NCBI RefSeq assembly: GCF_041200145.1
Contig: NZ_CP165734.1
Coordinates: 7,607,001 to 7,671,000, forward strand
Source of the DNA: Bradyrhizobium sp. LLZ17
GTDB lineage: Bacteria > Pseudomonadota > Alphaproteobacteria > Rhizobiales > Xanthobacteraceae
DNA: 64,000 bases
Direction: 5' to 3'
A program made the position numbers and the translations under genes. This document shows, piece by piece, positions 15,715 through 24,733 of the stretch. Position 1 is the stretch's first letter, and the number at the start of each line of letters is the position of its first letter. The notes under the pieces are model-generated. The model did not search any database. It was given only the letters and a program-made list of their open reading frames with translations, and was not told the DNA's origin.

Positions 15715-17073
15715 ATGTGGCAAAATCTATCCTTGCGCGGGCGCATCAATCTGCTGCTGGCGCTGCTGCTGGCGCTGGGGCTCGCCGTCAACATCGCCAG
15801 GCAGGTGGCGGAGGCGGCGCCGCGCGTGCAGGCCGAGGACCAGAGCGTGATCCGGCTCGCGCGCGAATTCATTGAGATGATCGTGGCGGATCTCAACGAC
15901 GCCCCCGATCCGGATGCCAAGCTGAACCAGATCGCGCGTGACCTCAACCGTCTCCGCCACGTCAGTATCGCGCTTCATGATTCCGGCGGGATTCCGCTGA
16001 CGCCGCTGCGAACCGCGGCCGATGACGATGCGCCCGGGCCGCCGGCCTGGTTCGTCAGTCTGGTTCATCCCGAGCAGACCGCGGTCAGCGTGCCGGTCTC
16101 GGTTCATGGCAAACCGGGCTCGCTGGTGATCACCTCGCATCCCACTGACGAGATCGCCGAGATCTGGGACGCCATCGTCACGCAGCTCGAGGTCGGCTCA
16201 GTCATCGCGCTCGCGCTGTTCCTGGTGATGATGAGGGTGGTGGGCCGGGCGCTCACCCCGCTGCAGTCCCTGGCGCAAACCATGGCCGAGCTTGAAAGCG
16301 GTCGCTACGACGCGCGCGTGGCGCCGGGCGGTGCACCCGAGCTGGCCGCGATCTGCACCAAGCTCAATCATCTGGCGGCGACACTGGGGGAGGCGGTCGA
16401 GGACAAGCGCCGGCTCGCCGAGCGCGCGGTCTCGCTTCAGGACCTCGAGCGCAAGGAGATCGCGCGCGAGCTGCATGACGAGTTCGGGCCGTATCTGTTC
16501 TCGCTGCGCGCACATGCGAGCGCGCTGGCGAAGCTTGCGGACGGGCGCGCCCCGAACGCCGATGCCGTGCGAAGACACGGCAGCGCCCTGCTGGAGCAGA
16601 TCAACGCGCTTCAGCAATTCACCCGCCGCGTGCTGGAGCGCTTGAGGCCGGTCGGCCTCGCCGAGCTCGGCCTGAGTCAGGCGCTCGAATCGCTGTCGCG
16701 GCTGTGGCGGGAGTCGCATCCCGACGTCGCGATCGAAACCACGATCTCGCCCGCGCTCGGGCCGGTCGGCGAGACCGCCGATCTCACCATCTACCGCGTT
16801 GTGCAGGAGGCGCTCACCAACGCGTTTCGTCATGCCGGTGCGACCTCGATCAATGTCGTGATCGAGCCGGCGGAGTCGCCGGGCAGCGATGGCCGCGGCT
16901 GCGCCCGGGTGCGCGTCAGCGACAACGGCCACGGCATGGAGCCGGGCCAGAAGCTGGGCTTCGGCCTCGTCGGCATGCGCGAGCGCATTCTGGCGTTGGG
17001 CGGCACGCTCCACGTGGCCTCGGGCGATGGCGGCGTCACCGTGGAGGCGTTGGTTCCGACGGCGGCGGCCTGA
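15715..17073 (+). CDS. Membrane sensor histidine kinase (HisKA_3 type)
   Basis: This protein of 452 residues probably pairs with the divergent response regulator. A first transmembrane helix (INLLLALLLALGLAVNIA) is followed by a periplasmic sensor region of about 130 residues and a second helix (SVIALALFLVMMRVVG). A HAMP-like linker (LTPLQSLAQTMAELESGRYD), the phosphoacceptor helix ERKEIARELHDEFG and a GHKL ATPase domain (QEALTNAFRHAG; DNGHGM; GFGLVGMRERI) follow. I chose the ATG at 15715 because it starts just before the first helix; longer in-frame starts add unlikely sequence. Its signal is unknown; regulation of C1 or quinoprotein genes is inferred from position. Confidence 0.85.
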   Translation: MWQNLSLRGRINLLLALLLALGLAVNIARQVAEAAPRVQAEDQSVIRLAREFIEMIVADLNDAPDPDAKLNQIARDLNRLRHVSIALHDSGGIPLTPLRTAADDDAPGPPAWFVSLVHPEQTAVSVPVSVHGKPGSLVITSHPTDEIAEIWDAIVTQLEVGSVIALALFLVMMRVVGRALTPLQSLAQTMAELESGRYDARVAPGGAPELAAICTKLNHLAATLGEAVEDKRRLAERAVSLQDLERKEIARELHDEFGPYLFSLRAHASALAKLADGRAPNADAVRRHGSALLEQINALQQFTRRVLERLRPVGLAELGLSQALESLSRLWRESHPDVAIETTISPALGPVGETADLTIYRVVQEALTNAFRHAGATSINVVIEPAESPGSDGRGCARVRVSDNGHGMEPGQKLGFGLVGMRERILALGGTLHVASGDGGVTVEALVPTAAA

Positions 17074-17221
17074 TCGCGAGGAACGCCATCGGGAAAAATT
17101 CCCGATTTCGTCGGGAAAACCGGCGGCAAGAGTGCCCGATCTTTTGTGGCTGGCGCACGCATGACGGCAGACTACACTTCTCGACGCAATCGGCGACGTT
17201 CAGAACAGCCGGCGCTTGGGA

Positions 17222-19669
17222 ATGGGACGGCAGGGGATGGGCGTGCGAAAGCTTTTGATGGCCTCGATGTCGACGGGGCTGATGCTTTGGACTGACGCCG
17301 CCACGGCGGCGCAGGACGAGGACACCAACGTCCAGAACCTCCCCGCGGTCGAGGTGGTGGCGCCGCAGCCGACCGCGCGTCGCAGCGCGCCGCGCGCGCC
17401 GACGCGCGTCGTAAGTTCCGGCAAACCCAACACCCGCATCTACGTCTACCCGACGGCGCCGGGCAATGCGAAGGGCCTTGATGTCGACAAGGTTCCCTCC
17501 AGCATCAACGCGGTCGATGCCAGCCAGATCAAGCGCGCCGGCTCGATGAACGTCACCGACGCGCTGCGTGACAATGTCGCGAGCGTCAACATCACCGAGG
17601 TGAGCGGCAATCCGTTTCAGCCGAATGTCGAGTTTCGCGGCTTCGTGGCCTCGCCGATCGTCGGCACGCCGCAAGGGCTTGCCGTCTACCAGAACGGCGT
17701 GCGCATCAACGAAGCATTCGCCGATAGCGTCAATTGGGACCTGATCCCGACCGCCGCGATCCGCTCGGTCACGGTGGTGACCAACAATCCCGCCTTCGGC
17801 CTCAACGCGCTCGGCGGCGCGGTCAACCTGCAAATGAAGGACGGATTTACCTATCAAGGCGCCGAGATCGATACGATGGGCGGCTCGTTCGGCCGCATCC
17901 AGAGCTCGGCGCAATGGGGCAAGCATGTCGACACCAATTACGCCGTCTACGCCGCGCTGGAGGGCTTGCACGACAATGGCTTCCGCAACTCCGCGCAATC
18001 GGACGTGCGACGTTTTTACGGCGATGTCGGTTACAAGGGCGGGGACAGCGAATTCCACGTCAACATGGGGCTCGCCAACAACAACTTTGGTGCTTCCGCC
18101 ACCGTCCCCGCCGAGTTGTTGCAGCAATATTGGGGCGCAATTTACACCAACCCGCAGACCACCAACAATCGCGTCGGCTATGTCAACCTGACCGGCAAGG
18201 TCGAGGCGACGCCGACCTGGACCTTCGAAAGCACGGCCCATGCGCGCGTGTTCGAGCAGCGCGTTGTCGACGGCAATCCCACCAGCGTGCAGGAATGCGC
18301 TGCGCCCGGCCTGCTTTGCTTCGGCGACGACACCACGGCCGCCAATGGCCTCAACGGGGCGCAGCTCGTAAACCCCTTCGCGTCCGGCACGCTGCTCGGC
18401 GAGATCGATCGCACGACGACGCGATCGACAACGTTCGGTGTCTCCTCGCAGGCGACCAATACCGACAAGCTGTTCGAGCACGAGAATCGCTTCGTGGTCG
18501 GCGCGAGCTTTGACGCCAGCGTCACGCGTTTCAACGCCACGGCCGAGCTCGGAACCATCGGCACGGACTATCTCGTCAGCGGCCGCGGGATTTTTCTGGG
18601 ACCATCCGGCACACCGGCGACCGGCGAGATGGGCCCGGTGTCGCTGCGTACCGTCAATCAATATTCCGGCCTCTATGCGCTCGACACCTTCAGCATGACC
18701 GACGCCTTTGCGATCACCGGGGGTGGTCGCTTCAATCACGCCCACGTCACGCTGGAAGACCAGCTTGGCACCGCGCTCAACGGCGATCACAGCTACGACC
18801 GCTTCAATCCGATCGTCGGCGGCACGTACAAGATCACGCCCGAGCTCACCGCCTATGCCGGTTACTCCGAGGCCAACCGCGTCCCGACGCCGCTCGAGCT
18901 CGGTTGCGCCGATCCGAACAACCCGTGCCTGATCGCATCCTTCCTGGTCTCCGATCCGCCGCTCAAGCAGGTGGTGTCCAAGACGGTCGAGGCGGGCCTG
19001 CGCGGGACGAGGGAGTTGAACATCGGCACGCTCGGCTGGAAGATCGGCGGCTTCCGGGCGACCAATTATGACGACATCATGGGCCTGCCGGTGGCGGGAC
19101 GGCAGGGTTTCGGCTTCTTCCAGAACGTCGGCGCGACGCGCCGGCAGGGCATCGAGGCCGAGGTCAACCTCAAATCGGAGACGCTCCAGTTCCACGCCAG
19201 CTATGCTTTGGTGGACGCGCGCTTCCTCGATGCGCTCGAGCTCTCGTCCAACAGTCCCTTTGCCGCCGGCGGCACCATCCACGTCGTTCCCGGCAACCAG
19301 ATTCCGGCCGTGCCACGCCACCGCGTCAAGGCCGGGATCGAATATGCCGTGACCGACGCCTGGAAAATCGGCGGCGATGCGTTGTTCGTGTCGAGCCAAT
19401 ATCTGGTCGGAGACGAGTCCAATCAGGCCTCGAAGCTGCCTTCCTACACCGTGTTCAACCTGCACACCTCCTACCAGCTCAGCAAGAACGTCCAGCTCTA
19501 CGGCAAGATCGACAACATCTTCGACAATCGCTACGCGACCTACGGCACCTTCTTCGACACCACCGCGGTGCCCAACTTCGGCAACGGCGGCAATCCCTTC
19601 ACCGACCCACGCTCGCTGAGCCCGGCAAGGCCGCGCGCATTCTACGCGGGCGCGCGCGTGACGTTCTAG
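17222..19669 (+). CDS. TonB-dependent outer-membrane receptor (lutH-like position)
   Basis: This receptor of about 815 residues has a signal peptide (MGVRKLLMAS... to ATAAQ), a possible TonB box near VEVVAP, a plug domain (VDASQIKRAGSMNVTDALRD; GLAVYQNGVRINEAFADSVN; NPAFGLNALGGAVNLQMKDG) and a 22-strand-type barrel ending in a terminal Phe (YAGARVTF). The start is ambiguous between 17222 and 17237. Lanthanide-uptake clusters of methylotrophs end in such a receptor (lutH), thought to bring in a lanthanide-chelator complex. Here it lies in the same neighbourhood but on the other strand and beyond the two-component genes, so the substrate remains inferred. Confidence 0.85.
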   Translation: MGRQGMGVRKLLMASMSTGLMLWTDAATAAQDEDTNVQNLPAVEVVAPQPTARRSAPRAPTRVVSSGKPNTRIYVYPTAPGNAKGLDVDKVPSSINAVDASQIKRAGSMNVTDALRDNVASVNITEVSGNPFQPNVEFRGFVASPIVGTPQGLAVYQNGVRINEAFADSVNWDLIPTAAIRSVTVVTNNPAFGLNALGGAVNLQMKDGFTYQGAEIDTMGGSFGRIQSSAQWGKHVDTNYAVYAALEGLHDNGFRNSAQSDVRRFYGDVGYKGGDSEFHVNMGLANNNFGASATVPAELLQQYWGAIYTNPQTTNNRVGYVNLTGKVEATPTWTFESTAHARVFEQRVVDGNPTSVQECAAPGLLCFGDDTTAANGLNGAQLVNPFASGTLLGEIDRTTTRSTTFGVSSQATNTDKLFEHENRFVVGASFDASVTRFNATAELGTIGTDYLVSGRGIFLGPSGTPATGEMGPVSLRTVNQYSGLYALDTFSMTDAFAITGGGRFNHAHVTLEDQLGTALNGDHSYDRFNPIVGGTYKITPELTAYAGYSEANRVPTPLELGCADPNNPCLIASFLVSDPPLKQVVSKTVEAGLRGTRELNIGTLGWKIGGFRATNYDDIMGLPVAGRQGFGFFQNVGATRRQGIEAEVNLKSETLQFHASYALVDARFLDALELSSNSPFAAGGTIHVVPGNQIPAVPRHRVKAGIEYAVTDAWKIGGDALFVSSQYLVGDESNQASKLPSYTVFNLHTSYQLSKNVQLYGKIDNIFDNRYATYGTFFDTTAVPNFGNGGNPFTDPRSLSPARPRAFYAGARVTF

Positions 19670-19790
19670 AGCCGGATGAATCCTCGTTGCATCAGTCCTC
19701 GCATAGGTCGCTTGTGGCCTGAATGTGGTCACCGGCGCTGCAGCTGTTGCAACCAAGGTCGCTGCTGGGACGTTGCCTCGGGAATGTGGT

Positions 19791-21263
19791 ATGCCTGCAA
19801 AGCAGCAGGCTTTTGCGCTCCGACCGGCGGCAGATATGTCCTCGACCGATGGTACAGGTGCAACCAGTGACGTAGCCCGCCGGCGGCGGAGAAGGGGCAA
19901 CACGTTATTGCTGATCCTGGGAGTCGGATTCCTCATTTTTGCTGGCGCAGCGGGCGCGCTGTATTACGCGTTGCAGCCGGTCACGCTCCGGATTGCGGTC
20001 GGACCGGCGGGAAGCGACGATCACAAGGTTGTTCAGGCTGCGGCCGAGGCCTTCGCCAGCGAAAGCAGGACAGTCAGGTTGTCCGTGATCACGACTGACG
20101 GCGCGGTCGAAGCGCTCGGCCTGCTCGGTGCCCGCAAGGCCCAGCTTGCGGTGGGCCGCGCCGACCTGGACATGCCGGCCGATGCGCAGACCGTGGTCAC
20201 CTTGCGCAAGAACTTCGTTGTGTTGTGGTCGCCTTCCGGGCTTGCGGGCAAGAGCTCCAGGAGAAAGCCCGCGGCGAAAATCAAGGAGATCGCCGATCTT
20301 GCCGGCCACAGGGTCGGCGTGATCGGCCGGACCCCGGCAAACGTCGCGTTGCTGCGGGTCATCCTGAGCGCTTGCGGGGTCGAGGCTGACAAGGTCGCGG
20401 TTACCCAATTCGGCACGGATCAACTCGAGCAGCTGGCGAGTGACAAGACCCTTGATGCATTCATGACGGTCGGTCCGCTCGACAGCAAAATCACCTCGCA
20501 GGCCATCGCAGCAACGGCTCGGGCCCGAGGCGAGCCCAAGTTTCTCGCGATCGACGCGTCAGAGGCGATCGCGCTGAAAGACCCGCGTTATGAATCCGAA
20601 GAAATTCCCCCCAGCGTCTTCAATGCCAATCCGGCCTGGCCGGACGACAAGGTCGAGACGGTCAGCGTCAGCCATCTGATCGTGGCGCAGCGAGCCTTGT
20701 CCGAAACGACAGTAGCGGCCTTCTTCCGGCAATTGTTCGCCGTCCGTCAGGTGATTGCCCGGCGCGTGCCCGGCGTTGCGCACATCGCCAAGCCGGACAC
20801 CGACAAGGACGCCGAGTTGCCGGTGCATCGCGGAGCGGCAGCTGTCATCGACGGCACCGAACGTACCTTTCTCGACCGGTACGGCGACTACTTCTGGTTT
20901 GCCCTCCTGCTTCTCTCCGGAATCGGTTCGGTCGGGGCCTGGCTGCGCCACTATTTGAATCGGGATGAAAGGGACGAAAACACCGGTCATCGCAACCGAA
21001 TCCTGGCCATGGTCTCCGGGGTGCGGACTGCGGAAACGAACCAGCAACTCCTGGCGATGCAGCGCGAGGTCGACGACATCATCGGTGAAACGCTCGAATG
21101 CTATGATGACGGCGCCATCGAGGAAGAGGAGCTGGCGGCCTTTGGCCTGGTGCTCGACCTGTTCAATCACGCCATCATCGAGCGGCGCGCCACATTGCAA
21201 GCGGACGCGCCCGAACCGGTCCGCGGCGCGGCAGCAGGCCGTGGTTTCACGTCGCCACGATGA
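19791..21263 (+). CDS. Membrane-anchored TAXI-type solute-binding protein
   Basis: A short cytoplasmic basic stretch (ARRRRRRG) leads into a transmembrane helix (LLLILGVGFLIFAGAAGALY). A periplasmic domain with the TAXI solute-binding pattern follows (LRIAVGPAGSDDHKVVQAAA; IADLAGHRVGVIGR; ACGVEADKVAV). A second helix (FWFALLLLSGIGSVGAWL) and a cytoplasmic helical tail of about 100 residues complete it. Classical TAXI proteins are free periplasmic partners of TRAP permeases; no TRAP permease genes lie nearby. The two anchors and cytoplasmic tail suggest a sensor or scaffold rather than a simple transporter component. The start could also be 19836. Confidence 0.75.
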   Translation: MPAKQQAFALRPAADMSSTDGTGATSDVARRRRRRGNTLLLILGVGFLIFAGAAGALYYALQPVTLRIAVGPAGSDDHKVVQAAAEAFASESRTVRLSVITTDGAVEALGLLGARKAQLAVGRADLDMPADAQTVVTLRKNFVVLWSPSGLAGKSSRRKPAAKIKEIADLAGHRVGVIGRTPANVALLRVILSACGVEADKVAVTQFGTDQLEQLASDKTLDAFMTVGPLDSKITSQAIAATARARGEPKFLAIDASEAIALKDPRYESEEIPPSVFNANPAWPDDKVETVSVSHLIVAQRALSETTVAAFFRQLFAVRQVIARRVPGVAHIAKPDTDKDAELPVHRGAAAVIDGTERTFLDRYGDYFWFALLLLSGIGSVGAWLRHYLNRDERDENTGHRNRILAMVSGVRTAETNQQLLAMQREVDDIIGETLECYDDGAIEEEELAAFGLVLDLFNHAIIERRATLQADAPEPVRGAAAGRGFTSPR

Positions 21264-21302
21264 GATAGCCACGTCAAAGATCACCCGCGATCTCGCCGCT
21301 GG

Positions 21303-23072
21303 TCACTCCGGCAGGCGCGTCGATCGCAGCGCTCCCGCCCATTTGGCGAAGTCCTCCGGCCTGCGCAGCGGGAGCAGATCCCCGAGACCGGAAACGCGCA
21401 GAGTGGGATCCATCTCGGTTACGCGATCCATGAACCTTTTTGGCCTCCTTGGGCCGCCCTGCAAGCGCATGGCTGACAGCGGCCATGCGCACCGCGGTCA
21501 GCCAGGTGGGGCGCGCACGCACGGCTCTCTCCGCCCAGGTGCTGGCCTCGTCGTAGTTGCCTGCAAAGAAATGAGCATAGGCCATTCCGGCCTGCATCCG
21601 GAAAAGCAATGGATCACGCGGACTGAGACGCATGGCGGTTTGCAAGCGCTCGATCGCCTGCTCCGGCTCCCCGCGTAGACCAGCAGCCAACCGCTTACGT
21701 ACCAAGCGGCGGCCAGATTTGGATTGAGGTCCATCGCGCGATCCAGGCAAAGGATGCCCTCGTCGAGCTCGAGCGCGAGATAGGCGATCGCAAAGCCGCC
21801 CCAACACAGCGCCGCCGCATCGTCGTTGCCGAGTTCAAGAGCCCGCCTCGCCAAGCGGGCGCCCTCTGCGGTCTCCGCTTCGCGGTCGACCATCCAGCCG
21901 TTCGACTTGCGGGTTACGAAAATCCAGGACGCCCAGTCATAGGCCACGGCAAGGTCGGGATCGAGTTCGGTGGCACGATAGAATAGCCCCAACGCTTGAT
22001 CGTCGCCTTCCCGCGTGTATGCCACCGCGCTGGCGACGGCGCGCAGGTAGCTATCGTAGGCGTCGAGGCTTTCGGTCGGCTTGTTTTTCACGCGATCGAT
22101 CTCGACCTGCTCCAGCTTCGGCACCAGCGCGGTGACGACGCTCGTGGTCACCTTGTCCTGCAGTTGAAACGCGTCTTCCAGCGCGCCATCAAAGCGGTCG
22201 GCCCAAAGATGGCCGCCGGTTCTGGCGTCGATGAGCTGGCCGGTGATGCGGACGGTGGTGCCCGCCTTGCGAACGCTGTCCTCCAGAACGTAGCGGACGC
22301 CCAGTTCGCGGCCGACCTGCTTCAGGTCCACGGCGCGGCCCTTGTAGGTGAAGCTCGAGTTTCTGGCGATGACGAACAGCTGCTTGAAACGGCTGAGCGC
22401 CGTGAGGATGTCCTCGACCATGCCGTCGGCGAAATACTCCTGCTCGGGGTCGCCGCTCATATTCTGAAACGGCAATACTGCGATGGACGGCTTGTCCGGC
22501 AGAGCGAGCGGACGGTCCGCCGCGGAGAAGCTGGCTGTTCCGTCGGCGGGCCGGGCTCGCCAGGCGCGCATCGGCTCCGAAATGTTCTTCAGCGATTGGT
22601 GGCCTATGTCGTCATAGGCGATCTCGGTCTTGCCTCTGATCTGGCGATAAGCGTCGTCCGAAATACAGATGCCGCCCGGCTCCGCGATCCCTTCCAGACG
22701 GGCCGCAATGTTGACGCCTTCTCCGAAGATGTCGTCGCCATCGATGATGATATCGCCGACGTGGATGCCGATGCGAAACTCGATACGCTTGCCGTCGGGC
22801 ACATCGACATTGCCGCTCGCCATTCCGCGCTGGATCTCGATCGCGCAACGAACCGCGTCGACCGCGCTTGCGAACTCGACGAGCACGCCGTCCCCGGTCG
22901 TTTTGACGATGCGGCCTCGGTGCTCCTCGATTTTGGGATCCATCAGCGCCCGACGACAGGCCTTCAGCCGCTCGAGCGTGCCTTCTTCGTCTTCGCCCAT
23001 GAGGCGGCTGTAGCCCGCGACATCCGCGGCCAATACCGCCTCGAGTCGGCGCTCAATGCGCTTGGTCAACAA
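21303..23072 (-). CDS. Adenylate/guanylate cyclase with TolB-like and TPR domains (two frameshifts)
   Basis: Domain order from the start at 23072: a class III cyclase catalytic domain (residues about 8-180; EAVLAADVAGYSRLMGEDEE, KTTGDGVLVEFAS, RIGIHVGDI), a TolB/FlgO-like domain (SIAVLPFQNMSGDPEQEYFADG, about 205-330) and tetratricopeptide repeats to the end. The frame breaks twice. The first break is a C4 run at 21669-21672, one base short, where VYAG should continue EPEQAIERLQTAMRLSPRDP. The second is at 21435-21441, one base too many, after GRPKEAKK, where the reading continues FMDRVTEMDPTLRVSGLGDL and ends at 21303. With both corrected the TPR region is complete. This is a large family in Bradyrhizobium; cAMP production is likely. 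Confidence 0.85.
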
Positions 23073-23133
23073 GGCGTCCCCATCTCAGGTTCTGCATATC
23101 AGCTTAAAGGCTCTGAAATGAGGGCGCCAGCGA

Positions 23134-23403
23134 TTACCGACAGACCCAGACGCCGTTGACCATCACGCGGTGACACCCCACCGCCGCTCCGCCCACGGCG
23201 GCACCTCCGACGACGGCCCGTCGTGTGGTTCGACGGGCGACGCCGGCGTAGCTCATCGGCGTCAAGGGGCGGCCGACCCGGGCCTCCGCGCTGGTGATGG
23301 AGAACGACAAACCGTCGGTTTTGGACCAGGCGAGTGAACCTGAAATCCCGCACAGTACAACGCTTGCAGCAAGGAATCCTCTTCCCAATGCCTTCGTGTT
23401 CAT
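23134..23403 (-). CDS. Small exported hypothetical protein, 89 aa
   Basis: The ATG at 23403 follows AAAGGAG. A signal-like helix (LAASVVLCGISGSLAWS) is followed by RVGRPLTPMSYAGVARRTTR, a Gly/Ala/Val block (AVVGGAAVGGAAVG) and a short C-terminal segment with two cysteines. Small proteins with this SYAGVARRTTR and glycine-rich pattern are frequent in Bradyrhizobium and have no known role to me. The gene lies downstream of the cyclase start on the same strand but about 60 bases away, and is probably expressed alone. Confidence 0.6.
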   Translation of the reverse strand: MNTKALGRGFLAASVVLCGISGSLAWSKTDGLSFSITSAEARVGRPLTPMSYAGVARRTTRRAVVGGAAVGGAAVGCHRVMVNGVWVCR

Positions 23404-23931
23404 AGTCGGCTCCTTTACTGACGATCTTAGCCTTCTTCAGGTGCTCATGCCCGACCGCCGAAGGCCGGATCGTCGTCGAGCATGTCGTCCATTCTGCCGA
23501 GTGGACCGCCGCATCCACCCTCACATCAGCCGCCGGGCCACGATGGGGCGGACATCGCGGCCGCTAACGGGCGGACCGAGAGCGTCAGCCCGGAGCGCCC
23601 CAGGCCAGGATTTGTAGCAATCGTGGGATAACAAGCCGCTTCATGATCGCTCTCCTGAAAGGAGGGGATGCCTTACCGATCAACACGCAGAAGGACATTT
23701 CATCACTGCGACGAGCGCTAGGCAAGTTACTTCTTTGGCGCCAGCCAGCTCAAACAACCTGAGGTAAATACCACTTTTTTGCCGAGCGCCGTGCTCACGG
23801 CAATGCCAACGAACACGCGCAAGTTCGACCGATCGACGCGAAGCCACCGGCGGACTTGTCAGGTACATGCGTAAAAACTACCATCATAGTAACTGCGCCG
23901 TCCGAAGCGCACCCGTCGGAGGAGGATCGCC
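23404..23931 (+). other. Intergenic stretch of 528 bases, no clear gene
   Basis: I see no convincing coding sequence here. The only candidate is a minus-strand frame of 19 codons at 23585-23644 with a good ribosome-binding site (AGGAGAGCG), too short to call. The part after 23690 is less GC-rich than the flanks and probably holds the promoter of the carbonic-anhydrase gene. GGAGGAGGA at its end is that gene's ribosome-binding site. Confidence 0.5.
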
Positions 23932-24681
23932 TTGCATCACCGAACCGAACATCCAACACATTGCGATTGCCTCGCGCGTCGCAAATTCCTGAAGATGGCC
24001 AGCGCCGCAACCGCCGTGGGCCTGGCAGGTAGCGGTCTCTTTCTCGCCGATGACGCCCGCGCGGACGCTCTCACCAGAGAGATGCGCGACAAGCTGAGCC
24101 CCGACCAGATCATCCAGGCCATGAAGAAAGGAAACGGGCGTTTCCGGAAGGGCGAGAGGAAAGACCGCAACTATCTGCGCGAACAGAAGGCGAGCGCCTC
24201 TGGGCAATATCCGGCCGCCGCGCTGCTCAGCTGCATCGATTCGCGCGCTCCCGCCGAGGTCATCATGGACCTTGGGATCGGCGACATCTTCAACTGCCGT
24301 ATCGCCGGCAACATCGAAAACGCCGACATTCTCGGCAGCCTCGAGTTCGCCTGCAAGCTCGCCGGAGCCAAGGTCGTGCTCGTCATGGGCCATACCGCCT
24401 GCGGCGCGATCAAAGGGGCCATCGACAACGCGGAGCTCGGCAACCTCACCGGGCTGCTCGCCAGGATCAAGCCCGCGGTCGAAGCGACGACCTACTCCGG
24501 CGACCGGTCGGCCAAGAACTACGCCTTCGTCGATGCCGTCGCACGCAAGAACGTAGAGATGACCGTCGCAACTATCCGGAAGGACAGCCCGGTCCTCGCC
24601 GAACTGGAATCGAAGGGCAGTATCAAGATTGCCGGGGCGATGTACAACGTCGGAAGCGGCGCGGTGGAGTTCTTCGGCTGA
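23932..24681 (+). CDS. Tat-exported beta-class carbonic anhydrase
   Basis: This zinc enzyme interconverts CO2 and bicarbonate. I place the start at the TTG at 23932 because GGAGGAGGA lies six bases upstream and no ATG or GTG fits. The N-terminus carries a twin-arginine signal (ARRKFLKMASAATAVGLAG), so the enzyme probably acts in the periplasm. The zinc ligands of the beta class are present: Cys and Asp in SCIDSRAP and His plus Cys in GHTACGAI. The 249-residue length includes about 45 residues of signal. Downstream genes (antiporter, RND pump) are on the same strand. Confidence 0.88.
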   Translation: MHHRTEHPTHCDCLARRKFLKMASAATAVGLAGSGLFLADDARADALTREMRDKLSPDQIIQAMKKGNGRFRKGERKDRNYLREQKASASGQYPAAALLSCIDSRAPAEVIMDLGIGDIFNCRIAGNIENADILGSLEFACKLAGAKVVLVMGHTACGAIKGAIDNAELGNLTGLLARIKPAVEATTYSGDRSAKNYAFVDAVARKNVEMTVATIRKDSPVLAELESKGSIKIAGAMYNVGSGAVEFFG

Positions 24682-24733
24682 ACTGGATATGGGATTCCAA
24701 CGCTCGAAAAATTTCAATCGATAATCGCGGGGG

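Noticed and set aside
17036..19936. Very long minus-strand open frame antisense to the TonB receptor
   Set aside because: The plus strand has a clear receptor with plug, barrel and terminal Phe. The antisense product is His/Arg/Gly-rich without domains, as expected from GC-rich codons.
23585..23644. A 19-codon frame with a good ribosome-binding site
   Set aside because: It is too short, has no recognisable peptide pattern, and no neighbour context.
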